Shown: positions 20,603-32,289 of the stretch, piece after piece
How the letters are laid out: the number at the start of each line of letters is the position of its first letter
Numbering within the stretch: position 1 is the stretch's first letter
Origin: Ignelater luminosus
Lineage: Eukaryota > Arthropoda > Insecta > Coleoptera > Elateridae
DNA length: 64,000 nt
Reading direction: 5' to 3'
Assembly: GCA_011009095.1 (NCBI GenBank)
Contig: VTPC01000899.1
Coordinates: 5,618-69,617 of the forward strand
Translations under genes and position numbers: made by a program
Notes under the pieces: model-generated
What the model saw: only the letters and a program-made list of their open reading frames with translations
Told to the model about the DNA's origin: nothing
Databases searched by the model: none

Positions 20603-23600
20603 AATCTTAATATTTTGGGGGAAGGCAATGTTATGTTTATATTTGTATGAAAGAATTTCTTATGCATCATCATCAGAACTGTTGGGTTTGTTTTTGGTAG
20701 ACGTCTTTCTAAATCTAATGGTTTAAATTTCTCTCTAACACTATAGTTTCCTCTAAGAATTCATTTATGAAACCCATATAAGATATAAGATGTTGATAAG
20801 ATTGTTACTTGAAATAGTAATGCTGTGTATTCACAATAGTAACACACAAAATTATGCATGAGTATTATTTGCATGTTCTTTTAACAGCTTAATAAGATTA
20901 CTGATATTGTATTACAAACTGTTTATTATTTAAGTAGGTATTATGTGTATGTCATTTATGCTTAAATTGTACCTACCCAAGTACTTCAAGTTCATTCACA
21001 CGAAACGTGTTTTACTGCATGATTAATCAATTAGGTACATAGAAAATAGGTAAAAAGTGTTTATTATTATTTATCCAGTAGAAAACTAAATTTCTAAAAT
21101 TCATAGACGATTCAAAACAGAATTCTCTTCTTCAAAATACTTTACGGTTCTACACAAAGGTACAATAACAATTTAAGTAGATCCATTTGTAAAAAACCAA
21201 TTATATAAAACCCATAATTTAGTTTGACATTCACAAAAAAAAACAAAATCGAATTATTTAATATAATTCACAGCATATTTTTTGTTATTTTGAACGTAAT
21301 ATAAAATTAAGATTATTTGACGTCATTTACAGACGAAAGTACGTACCTAACTACAAAATGTCAAGACCATTTTGAAATGAATATCTAGAAGACAATTTAA
21401 GTCACTTTTACCAGTTTTCATTTAGATTTACTTTTTGAATTCAAACAGTTTATAATAATCATGAATGTTTGTTTAAGACCTACAATTAGAAGTGACCTTT
21501 TTACGTATTAATAAGATTTATTATGTAATACGACAAGTCTGTTTGGAAACCTCTAATCTAATTTCGTTTAAACGAAGTCGTTGATTCTTTAACGATTACA
21601 TTTCACAAAGAAAACAATTCAAAGAAAACTACCTAATAATTTTAAGAAAAAGTAAGAAATTACAGATATTAGCTAAATACTTTTGAGTATTAACCCGATG
21701 CCGGGCTATGAGAGAACAAAAAACTAATAATAATAAAACGGGAAGCTATTACTCACCAGTCACCACTTTTTTTCAGTTTTAGAACGTGTGTTGTTTTTGT
21801 TAGTATACGTAATACATAACTTGAGATTCAAAAACAGGATAGAAAAAAATTTTCTTTATTTGATAACAAGCAGTATGTTTGCGTCACACAATTAAATCAA
21901 AAGGCCACGTTTCATTGCCGATTTTGACTAAAATATATTTAGTTACTTAAGGTCAATTGCAGACGTCAAATGCTGAATGTTTTATTATGTGAGATTTTAC
22001 TAAATAAACAGCAAAAACAACTTTTTTGTATTACAAGTAGAGAACAATGTTGAGTCAGTTTTAATGTGACAGTACACATATCATAATAGAAATCTTAGAA
22101 GTATTTAAATCAGCTGCTTGACAAGTTTACAACTTCAATGACTTTTGAGGATTAACGTAATTTTACACCACGATGTGTAATTTTGGAGGTCAAGTCTTTA
22201 ATTCTACCTGAAAAAGAATTTTGCACGTATGCATTTACAATTTACAGCAGTTGATAGTATTTTTTATAATAATTTTTACATTTTATAAGACAAAATATAT
22301 CATCACACCTAATTGGCAAAATCGAGGGAAGTGTCATGGCAAATTCAGAAGATAACAGTTGTAAGCTAAGTCTCTTAGTTGTAAAGTGGATAACATAAAT
22401 CAAAGATAGGAAATCATGACTGGATAGTAATATCACTGAGATAGAAGCTAATAACTAGGAAGCTTTGCACTACAAAAATAAAAAAGCAATATTTGACAAC
22501 AATAGACAGAGAAATGCTCAATCAAAATATTTTTTGCAGTATTTTTGCCCTATGTTGCTACTACAATTTTGTTTAAATTTTAGACGGTAAGGAAACCTGA
22601 CGAAGACCGACATAGAAAGCCACAATCGATGGTCCAAAGAAAATATTTATGATTCGTAAATGAGCAATTTCTCAAATCAGCAAACTCAAACAATATCCAA
22701 AAAGGCAAAAACCATTTAGTAGAACCGAAGTCATCTCTTTCAATTTTCTGCGGGTATTTAATGTTTTGGACAATATTTCTTGCTGATATCTCATTGTCAG
22801 CAAAACTTCAAGTATCCAAGTCTTAATTAAATTACATGGCACGAAACCTTTGTCTTCTTTCATCCAAGATACAACTACCAAGATTCGAGACTAACACTCT
22901 TACACGGTTTGACCTCACAAGATTTAGCCTTTGTTTCACTGTCTAAAACTGACTGATTTTGTAAAGATTAATTATCATCAATTTAGTATTCATTATCGTT
23001 AGTTCAATGACAAACCAAGAGTTCTTGACCATAAAGAAATAATTTTTAGAATCGTCTCAACTACTGAAACGTATCTTTAAGCTTTGATTACATAAAATCT
23101 TGATGAACGGTTTCTAAAATAGTTAACAGCTAATCAGAGCAGCCTCAAGTAGCTTGGGGTATTTATTTGAGGTTCACAATATCGTTAACTATCTTGAGTT
23201 TTCCTTGTGTCCATCCTAACATAATTGTCTAACGCAAATCAGAAGCTTTCCCTATCAAGAATAAGAAAATAAAGTTGTCCGTGTGCAAGATCATACTTGC
23301 TGCCCCTTTATTATTTTCAGGTATCAGTTTTAATTATTGAAGTATATTTGTCAAAATTTGCTGCGCACAATCTTTACATACTACTTGAAACGGTTCTGGC
23401 TTTATATGTCTAAAAGTACCCTTCTATGCCCATTAAGGTCGTCATTTACACGAATTATAACAACTTGACCGTCATTACCAACACTGAACAGAGAATACAA
23501 GAGAGCTATTATCAGTGCTAGGAAGGTAATAATCTTGATTATAAAAACAAATACTTTCGGGGCAATCTTTACAATAATCAGAATTATTTGGCAATTATTA

Positions 23601-24697
23601 TTGTTATCCTGATTTGAGTTACAGCAGTCTCTTATTTTATTAGGTATGTTAGACTCAAATACCGAAATTGTACAATTGGGAAATAATTCAGTCTGAGCAG
23701 AGGGAAATACTCATATTCCGAAAAAGTTATTATTTCGGCAATTGAGTAAGTATGCTTGATTAACCAATATGCCAACAGTGCAAACGTATAACGTTATGAT
23801 AACGATCATTTCACTAGTTGCATAGTTGTACAGCGCGTATTCTACTGATGAGCAACTAGTACTTTGCGTGCAAAATCCCCGCTTTGTTCATACGAGCGAG
23901 GTGAGCTGGTTGCTCATCTCTGGTGTATTCTGAAAATGCTCAGTCACACTTACAACAACACTTGATCACTTAGATCTTTAGATTATTTTCTATTGTTATG
24001 ATATTTAGGTCTTATGATAGGACTTGGTATTTCTAGTAAATACGCCTTAATCCACCCCTACCTATAACAAGCGGGAAACAAAGAATATATTGTGGTTGCT
24101 GGTCATATTGCGCACCAACCAATTTTAAAATACCCAGTTTGCAAAAAGTTTAGAAGAAACTGCTTCGTTGCCCAAATAATAACTTTCTTTGGGATCTGAG
24201 CATTTACCCATTTTGAACTCCGGAATTGCTCATTTGTTTCGGCAATTGTATGAATTCGGCTTCTGCAAGATTATCATTTATGCAATCGAAATTAGTCTGT
24301 ATGTTTTTGAATTATATTGTTATTGACTGGATTACGTGCATTACTGCATTGCGTGACCCATTGGATACGGAAACGTAGTTTGAGAATTAAACAAATTGAA
24401 CATTTCTGAAACCACTTGATTACGACAACAATCACTTTCCCTTTTAGAGGCAGCGAGTCCTCTGTTTTAAAGACCACATCTGCAACCCTGGCATAGATTG
24501 GCAAGTTTTATGAAGAATATAGAGTTAGTACAGACATTTGCAGCTAGAAAACTACGTTAGAAACAAACAGATCTTTGAGGTTTTTTGACACATTTTAAAA
24601 CAGTTTTATAATACTTCTATAATATTTTATAAGACAAATACGTCACGACATGTTAAAAATTTGTTTAAGATCCAGAAAACAAGTCTTCTTCTACGGG
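20603..24697. other. AT-rich stretch with only weak repeats
   Basis: No gene could be supported. Two diverged direct repeats of about 56 bp (23692-23747 and 24195-24250) share TCTGAGCA at one end and TTTCGGCAATTG at the other. A small hairpin (GATGAGCAAC...GTTGCTCATC) lies at about 23847-23918. The minus open frame 24292-24504 (70 codons) has no recognisable domain. Confidence 0.45.
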
Positions 24698-25531
24698 TTC
24701 AACCAAAACAATCCTTATTCCTTGTAGTGTCTTCTACTGCTACAACTGACTCGTAGGAACAAGTCGGCTAGGAGATATACGATATCAAATATGCTCAGTT
24801 AGAACTTGCACCTTAATGTTTTGATGAAGTAGAACCAGCCACTAGGGAAGGAGTCCACCGTAGTAAAATAAACCCCTTGTGTAACTGCTTCCATGGAGAA
24901 GGCGACGGCGAGGTCGTAGGCCGATAAAAACTCTATTTACTTTTAGATCATGGATGCCTCGTTCCATGATAGTTCGCCTCAACAGAGTTCACCCGGTTCT
25001 GTTGGGGGCAATCTACCAGTGCCCCGGCTGATGGAGGTAGTACTAGGGGGATAGGAGAGGCGAGCTCTCTATTTGGTTGAGGCGAAATCTCATCACGTAC
25101 ATCAAGCTCAGCTTTGAAGGTTAGCGCCTTTGCCACTGCATGTCACGCTTAGCATGCAACGCACAAGAAAAGCTATGAGCATTCACCAAACAAAAACCGT
25201 CTAAGGTACAAACGTAATTATCAGAGATGTGTGGACAGCGTTTGATACATCTCAGGAAATGTCTCGTTTTGTGCAAGAAGCTGAGTCAATAGTAGCAAGC
25301 GAGCAAAACTCAACATTTTCATCGTCACAAGCAGCAGAGGTTAGAACATATTTATGGCCAAATAAAAAGGAACTGAAAGCAGTCAGGACGTAGCAGACAG
25401 AAAGTTCTAACTTCCGTCGCGGTGACAATTTGGAGCATATTTGATGTCGTATATCTCCTAGCCGACTTGCTGCAACGAGTCAATTGTAGCAGTGGAAGAC
25501 ACTAGAAGGGATAAGGATTGTTTTGGTTGAA
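24698..25531. mobile_element. 834-bp DNA element with ~100-bp terminal inverted repeats
   Basis: The left arm starts TTCAACCAAAACAATCCTTA at 24698, and the right arm read on the minus strand starts with the same bases at 25531. The match continues for about 95-100 bp at over 85 percent identity, including GTAGTGTCTTC-like and CAAGTCGGCTAGGAGATATA segments, to ATGCTC. The interior is GC-richer than the flanks. On the plus strand it keeps one long frame with a handful of stops (from 24951) whose last part, 25213-25390, reads IIRDVWTAFDTSQEMSRFVQ and onwards. The protein is not recognised. No target duplication could be fixed, so the superfamily is open. It is either non-autonomous or a deleted autonomous copy. 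Confidence 0.75.
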
Positions 25532-25709
25532 TAGTACCATGCGCCAACCCGCTCCCAAATTGTTCAGGCTAGTCCAAACTTGATCTTTCTGATTAACAGA
25601 AATTCCATTTTCTCTAAAATTTTCCGGTGGAATTCAATGAATATCGGTATTTAACCTCATCAGGCATTGAGTTAAATGCTTAGATAATAAAACTATTGAA
25701 ATCACCAGA

Positions 25710-25765
25710 GAAAAACCAAAAACCCCGAAATTCGGTTTTTTTGGTTTTTTCGGGTTTTTCGGTTC
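25710..25765. repeat. C/G-skewed hairpin tract
   Basis: The tract contains AAAAACCAAAAACCCCGAAA, followed at once by TTCGG and runs of GGTTTTT and CGGGTTTTT. The two halves are nearly complementary and can form a long hairpin with a very small loop. It lies 119 bases before the foldback element at 25884. Confidence 0.5.
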
Positions 25766-25883
25766 CACAGGCATAATTTAGACTTGTTTACATCTGAATC
25801 TGTTAAAACTTACCTTAGAATCACTCATTCTATCATCCAAGATCAAAAATACTCATGACCAAAATTTTTCCCATATTGGACAT

Positions 25884-26556
25884 TAGGGTGACAATAATTT
25901 TCCGACTTTTTTTTCTTTTAAAGCTCACACAAAAAAATGTTAATAATTTGAAGAGTTTGTTTAAAAATGTTTGAGAGGTCGCTCAAGAATTTTAAAAGTT
26001 TCGAAAAACAAAAGAAATCAATTTTTCTTTTTTTAGTTCTTCACTTTTTCAGTAATTCGATCTTTTTTATGTAGGTTGTAAAGAAACATATTAAAATTTG
26101 AAGTCAAAATATTAATATTTAGAGATCGCTCAATAATTTGAAAAATAAATTTCTATAAACTTTTAATGGTTTTGAGCGACCTTTAAATATTAATATTAAG
26201 ATTTGATCTCGTTATAACTACTATTTTATAGTGCAATTAATTAATTTTAATCATGAGCATCATTAAAATTTATTTTTAAAATTATTGAGCGACCTTTAAT
26301 TATTAATATTTTGACTTCAAATTTTAGTATGTTTCTCTACAACCTACATAGGAAAAATTGAATTAGTGAGAAACTGAAGAACTAGAAAAAGAAAAATTGA
26401 TTTCTTTTGTTTTTGGAACTTTTAAAATTCTTGAGCGATCTCTCAAAAATTTTTAAACGAGTTGATACTTGAAGAGAACTCTTCAAATGCATCAAATTAA
26501 CATTTTTTCGTGTGAGCTTTAAAAGAAAAAAAATGTCGGAAAAATATTGTCACCGC
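25884..26556. mobile_element. 673-bp foldback element, Mutator-like by target duplication
   Basis: The two halves are inverted copies. The left end TAGGGTGACAATA and the minus-strand right end GCGGTGACAATA are followed by matching sequence for about 290-300 bp per arm, including CTTTTAAAGCTCACAC, GGTCGCTCAAGAATTTT-like and AAAATATTAATATTT segments. It is flanked by a perfect 9-bp direct repeat, ATTGGACAT (25875-25883 and 26557-26565). Very long TIRs with 9-bp duplications fit the Mutator (MULE) superfamily. There is no coding capacity. Inner sub-repeats of the GAGCGACCTTTAA type occur three times near the centre. Confidence 0.85.
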
Positions 26557-26565
26557 ATTGGACAT

Positions 26566-27480
26566 AGTACATGGTACAAATTATTGTATTGTTATCGTTT
26601 CTCTCTTGGCATTTCATCAACCTAAGTATTTTTTCTCAAGCGCCTAATAATCATTGTCTATTGGTTGCTTCATCCATGTATCATCAGAATGAAAATCTTT
26701 TAGTCTACAAGCTTGCAGGTGGGAAGTGTGCTTAGAAATTGTTTAAAACTGTAAATACTTACTTAGCATTTTACAGACTCGAGGTTTGTAGCAGGCAATT
26801 ACAACAACTGAGTTGTATTAGCGAATAGCATGATAGCATCAACTCACTTATCTTAAGAAAACTACAAAAATGCTAGGATTAAACTCGGTTTATGTGACTA
26901 ACATATTTTTATATGCTTGTTAATTATTACTTTTTGGAGATTTCAACTGATAAATTCAGTTTCTTTTTATTTTCAGGTATGTTCATCTACAGCTTGTAAA
27001 TACATGATAACTCTTGTGGTAAGTCTAACTTGAACTTCTGTTAAGTTGTTCTAATCGTGCAATTATTATTTTATCTATAAAAATTCTATTAAAAGTAACA
27101 ATTATGATCAAAGAAATTCTTAATGTCCATATAATGTTGGTTAATGTCAGTACTGAAATAAAAAAGAAATAATTTGCTGTCCTCAGATGATCTAGGTGTT
27201 TTTCTATGGTTTAAATACGGTTGGTGGTGGTGAACTCACGTTGTGCTAAATCTTAATGCAGATTGTCTGAAACAAACTGTCAGGAAAGTGGTACTCTATT
27301 TGTTTCGAAAATATCATCAGTTAGAAAATAAAAGAAATTTTGGTTTTGTGAAAAACCCATTGTTACGAAGATATCGTCTTGTGCCAAATTGGAAAATCCT
27401 GCAAATTTCTTAAATCATTTCCTGAACGGAAAACTGCGAGCTATTTATTATTACTTACTGTATATTGTAGTGTAGGGTAT
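26566..27480. other. AT-rich stretch with one possible microexon
   Basis: Nothing else recognised besides the segment 26977-27018, listed separately. Confidence 0.45.
26977..27018 (+). CDS. weak possible 42-nt microexon
   Basis: A branch-site-like CTGAT, a strong pyrimidine tract and CAG (to 26976) precede 42 nt that end at GTAAGTCT. The length is a multiple of three and one frame is open throughout, VCSSTACKYMITLV. C-x4-C followed by a hydrophobic stretch occurs in several secreted or membrane proteins, but the piece is too short to assign. Similar chance pairs of splice sites exist elsewhere in the window. Confidence 0.2.
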
Positions 27481-28244
27481 GGTATAAGAAGTTCTGCGTG
27501 CTGTATTATATAATACTTAGGACTTAGCGGGGGGCAATTCATGGTTTGAATCCCGGGGTAGTGAAAAAAGTTCATGGTGATAGCCGCAGTATGAGACCTG
27601 CATTGTCTTGCATAAATACAAAGTTAGGACTTATACCATAAGCGGCTGGTACAACACAATCCTGCAGAATAATGTCAATGTACCGTTGAGCTGTTAGGTT
27701 TCGTGGAACTACTGCAAGATCCGTTTTTTCCTCTCCGCCCCAAACTATCACAGATCCACTACACTACACTACTATCACAACGACTCAAACGGAATCGTGA
27801 TTTATCTGAGAACAGTACTGGTCTCCAATGTCTAAGTTGCCATGCGGCATGTTCACGAACAAAATTTAAACGAGATCGTATGTGATGTTGCGTTAGAATT
27901 TGTTTTCGCACGGGTCTTCTTGGTCTCAAGTTTCTTGTCTGGTCAGAAATCTTCAATCCATGAGTCGTCCTTAGCCTACTTTGAAGATCTTTTGCTGTAG
28001 ATGTGCGAGAACGTAAGGAGGATAGGATTAAAAATCGATCCTGGATTCGATTCGTTTTCCTCTTGGGACCTTGTCTATTGCGTCTTTTATATCCTCCTGT
28101 TTCTAGGTAACGATTCAATACACAATAAACAACAGAAGGGTTCGCGTTAGAATTTCTTGCAACTTGCCTAATAGTGGTGCCATTCTCAATAGCTGCAGCA
28201 CACGAACCACTTAACTGGTGTGAAACTTGACAATTTATAATCAA
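27480..28244 (-). mobile_element. Tc1-like DNA transposon relic
   Basis: The minus frame from 28244 encodes the N-terminal half of a Tc1-type transposase: helix-turn-helix (GTTIRQVARNSNANPSVV), a basic linker with GPKRKT, a second DNA-binding segment (LKDLQSRLR-like, ISDQTRNLRPRRPVRK) and HIRSRLNFVREH. It then reaches VLFSDKSRF with the first catalytic Asp. After an in-frame stop and a deletion of roughly 40-60 codons the frame resumes with GSVIVWGGEEKTDLAVVPRN, then NLTAQRYIDIILQD and FMQDNA with the second Asp (27602-27610). A one-base frameshift leads into a tail matching the family's PPLSPDLNPIEH region, where the catalytic Glu is lost (IIQH). The element is dead, and its inverted repeats were not located. 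Confidence 0.9.
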
Positions 28245-28259
28245 CTGTCAACATAATTT

Positions 28260-31200
28260 ACTATACCAAAGCACACTACTTTTCTTAATTGAAATTTTCA
28301 TTGTTGGTTTCATTTTATTTCTGGTAGTTTTTTTTTAAATTGATATCGTTATCTCAAGAGTGATAAATAAATATCTATTCTTTTCGCAGTTTTCTTCGAA
28401 CAAAATGTTAATTTTTAAGATACTCTTAGTTAGATCTGTACAGTTATTCAACTGCAAAGAAGCGTTCCTCTAATTATTTTGAGCAGTATATATATTTTAT
28501 CAATTATTAGTGTTAGGTTATTTTTAAAAAGAAATCACCTAGGTTTAAACGTTGCCAGCTCGTCGACCATAGTACCAAATACAAATATGTTTGAATTTCT
28601 GCCCTAGCTTTATAAATAAATAAAAGTGGAATTCTCAAATAGTACAGCTTAAGTAGGACACCCTGTATTTTATTTACAGATTTCGTGTTCAACACGTTGT
28701 TTTTGTTTTCTGTTGCATTGTGTTTTTATTAAATGTTAATTTTAACCTATTCAATTGTTTTTATTTTGTATTTACTATAAATAGCTGAAAATTACCAATT
28801 TATAATTGATTTTCTCGTTAATAAAAAAACCGCTTTTCAATCATGATATAATATTTCTTAATAAACATCTTAGGTAACAGATTTAAAAAAATGAGAATTT
28901 AAATATTTTTACAATACACATTCTATTAATATTCCTTTTTTCACTTACCAAAGCAATATACATACGTACCTGCTTAGGTAGAAATAAATTTAATAGAAAA
29001 TATAGCCACTAATAAAACATTTAGGTTTTTTTGTAATTATTAAAATCATTGACCTAAAAATTCTACACTGTACATTCATCTTAAAACTATATCAGTATTA
29101 ACTCCCGAGCGCTACTTACTTTCGAAAAACGGAAATGCTTAATTTTGAACAAACATGGACGTTTAAGTAAATATTAAAACAAGAAAAAAGTGTCTATATA
29201 ATATATTATTATGCAATATTTTGATTCTGGAGGTCAACATATTCAAAAGAAGATATCTAAGAGTGTGGTGTGCTGTTCGCTAATTTAGAAAAGCTTTTGT
29301 TATGCAAGTTGTTTTAACTGCGTAGCCAACCTTAAGTGCTACATTCCACCAAAGTTGCGTAAGTAGTGAAAGCGAATAAGTATATGTATTATATTTATTA
29401 CCACGTATTTTTTAGTGAATCACCATTATAGCTTAAATTTTTAATTTACAAGGATTAAGAATTAAATTTTGGAAATGCCCTTCATTAAGAATGCTTAGTT
29501 ACTAAGTTACCAAGTGCATCAGAAATTCAAATATATAATCAAGATACTTTTAAACTTTTAAATTGCTTTGATTGTGGAAACATTAAACATTTCGAAAGCT
29601 ACTGTTACTTTTATTAAAATACTTGAAATCTAAAAATTTATTGACTATCTAAATGCACATCAATCAGATAACAAATTTGCAATCACCACGAAATTAATAT
29701 AAAATTGATTTTAACCGTCTTTTATCATATCTACTAGAATAAATACCTCAACCTAATTAATTTCAAACAACACAATCCTTGTGGTAACGATTTATTTATG
29801 CAGTTAACAAGATTATTCTCACCTCTTTATCATCCGTATATTTAATATTTCTAAAATCTTTAAAAACCTTATATACCAGATTTCTATTCAAGGTCTTCTT
29901 ATAGTCAACAACACTTGCGAAAAGTTAAAATCATTGAAATTTGACATTAAAATTTATTAAGTGGCAATGAATACTCCTACCCTTGAATAAAAGACAATTC
30001 CGAAACTTTATGTTTACGTATATTTGGTTCTAACCTTATGTCTCACCTAGTGCCACTTTATATTTGGATTGGTTCAGTCAAAAGTCATTAATAATGTTTT
30101 TCAAGAGATCACTTAATTTATTGCCAATAACAAGAAATTTTAGTCTTGTTTGTATTTTCTTATTGTAAAGACAAATCTGCTTTGGTACTGGCACTGTTTT
30201 TTTGTTTCCTTGACGTTTACCCTCCTTTCTTTTCTTATCCTAATTAATTAAACACATGATATGTTCTCTTCATGAAAATAGTGACCTTGCTAGTCATTCA
30301 ATCCTCACAAATACAACAAAATGCCTGCAGACTAGCTCTAAAAGTTGGAACCGAGCGGGGTGCTTCACACTAACGTCGCGTGATGTTCTTTCTTAGCTAT
30401 TCCTAGCTTTCTTTGCTATCCGAAATTCCTCTCCCGGTCAACACCGTTTCAAAATCCTCCAAATAATCTCATAATTCTATTATTTAAATAACTCTCCATC
30501 TATCTGACACAACAGCCAATAACGTTTACTCCCCCTCTTTCAGTGTCATCTTTAGTCCCCTAAAAATAGTTTACACTCCAACCCTCCTCAGTGTGGACCA
30601 ACTTTTGATGCAGTTATTTCGCAGCCAAACACATCACCACCACCTACTAATTTCAAGAGTCTCAAAAATCGACGCAAACACTAACGAACTTAATATCAAG
30701 CGCTAATCTTTAGTTTCAACTTTAAAACCCAAAAAAGTATTCAGCCCAAATGTGCAAAATTGAGCAATGTCTTTCATATCAATGAACATCAATCACCGAA
30801 GTGAAATCCCTGTCCTAGAAACCGATAAAAGACCAAAACGTCTTGAGCATAAAAATATTTCTGAATATTCTTACTAAAAGGTATTTTGGTCTTTAATTTG
30901 AACAAACGCGTTTGCAGCCGGTTTTCAGGATACGATGGTTTCAATTAATTGCACTCATTATGCCCAATAGTTGTATTATAGTTATGATTTAACTTGAACC
31001 TTTTCTATTTCTAATGGTCTGAAACCGACTAACCAATAGCAACAAGAAATTACAAATTCGAAGATTTTTTTGTTTATTTAAAACACAAAAAATAAATAAT
31101 CAAAAAGACAAGACAAAAACACTTGTGCACAGAAGTGCACTCTTTTTCTAAATCGCATGGTAATTCAATTGCAATTGTTTGATTGCATAAAATTCCTTTG

Positions 31201-32260
31201 ATTTCCAACACTTGGAGTCCACTGCTGGTCAAAGATTTAAATTATAAACCAAATCTTCTGTGATAATCAAGTACTACTTATGTGAAGGCATACGCAATAA
31301 ATGATAAAAAATGATTTTGAAAAAGTTATTTATTCTAGGTGTGCTACTATTATTAGAGAACGGTAAGATATTTGGATAAATCAATTGATGAACGTGCTGA
31401 AAGTCTTTCACTTTTAATTTTTGAGATACTTTGTTGAGTTGATTAGCAAACTTTTTTAAGGATCACTTGTTTAATGCTTTATTTGCTATTAGTTAAACAG
31501 TTTTTAGCAATTCAGTAAACCTCGAAAGAAATAAATATCAAACAATTATTATTTACCGATTTTATTAACAAAGTCCTAACGTTAGCTCGATCATAGGGCC
31601 AGCCCGGTAGATATCTAGATATAAAACATTAAAGATGCAGTACGTCACTAAAAAAGAAAAATTAGATCCCAGACGTTTACACCAGAACCTACTGTACAAT
31701 GATTGTAAAATTGACAACAACAAAAAATGAGGTGTTTTCGTCGATGATCAGACACTGAGAGGACGTTAAAACTCCAAGACAATCATTTTTTGTATGAAAA
31801 CGTGGATTTATGAATTGGCATTCAAAAGTCCAGCTTGACACTTATTTCCACCATAGAAAAACGTTCACCTGAAAACCAGAATTGCATCCACAAATAAGAT
31901 ATTATACAATAAATATACTTAACAGGCGATATTTATTTATACTTAAGACTTAGTCTTATCCACAACCACGAACTTGACTACCAACTACTTAATAATCGAT
32001 GTTTTGTGTGCACAATAAAAAGGTTTTATTTAAAACTGATTTTAGTCTGGATTTACTGGTGTTTCCGCGGTTCTATTGATTTTTTTCTGGATTTATTGGG
32101 TTTTTTTATCAGAGTTTCTCTAATTAGTAATTTCTAGGGGTGGGTTATGAATGTGTCTTTTACTAAAAAATTTTCCTTTTCTTTTTAATTTCATTTTTTC
32201 AAGAAAGTGTTGTACATTTCTAAGAAGTTCAATGTTTCTTTTATACTAACTGTCCCCTGA
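28260..32260. other. AT-rich stretch, nothing firmly recognised
   Basis: At 28658-28668 the minus strand carries ATACAGGGTGT, a recurring repeat terminus. The part 30340-30720 is pyrimidine-rich on the plus strand with a few CpG around 30350-30390, which could reflect an untranslated exon on the minus strand, but no start, frame or splice pattern decides it. Confidence 0.45.
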
Positions 32261-32271
32261 ATTAAGGTATC

Positions 32272-32289
32272 TGGCGCCCAACCGAGTAA
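32272..32289 (+). other. primer-binding-site-like motif of an old LTR element
   Basis: The first 11 bases, TGGCGCCCAAC, equal the primer-binding site that pairs with the 3' end of tRNA-Lys. The remainder diverges. An LTR would end just upstream; an AATAAA-like signal at about 32014 would suit one, but no paired LTR was found. Very old, family unresolved. Confidence 0.3.

Noticed and set aside
20339-20650. 103-codon open frame on the plus strand
   Set aside because: It overlaps the hammerhead ribozyme, whose base pairing explains the conserved-looking sequence. The translation has no recognisable domain.
23844-23920. CTGATGAG sequence suggesting a second hammerhead
   Set aside because: No GAAA segment or stem III follows at the right distance. 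The bases instead form a simple hairpin (GATGAGCAAC / GTTGCTCATC).
27541-27580. B-box-like GGTTTGAATCCCGG suggesting a tRNA or SINE
   Set aside because: On the minus strand it is the tail of the Tc1 transposase (PGIQTM). There is no A-box.
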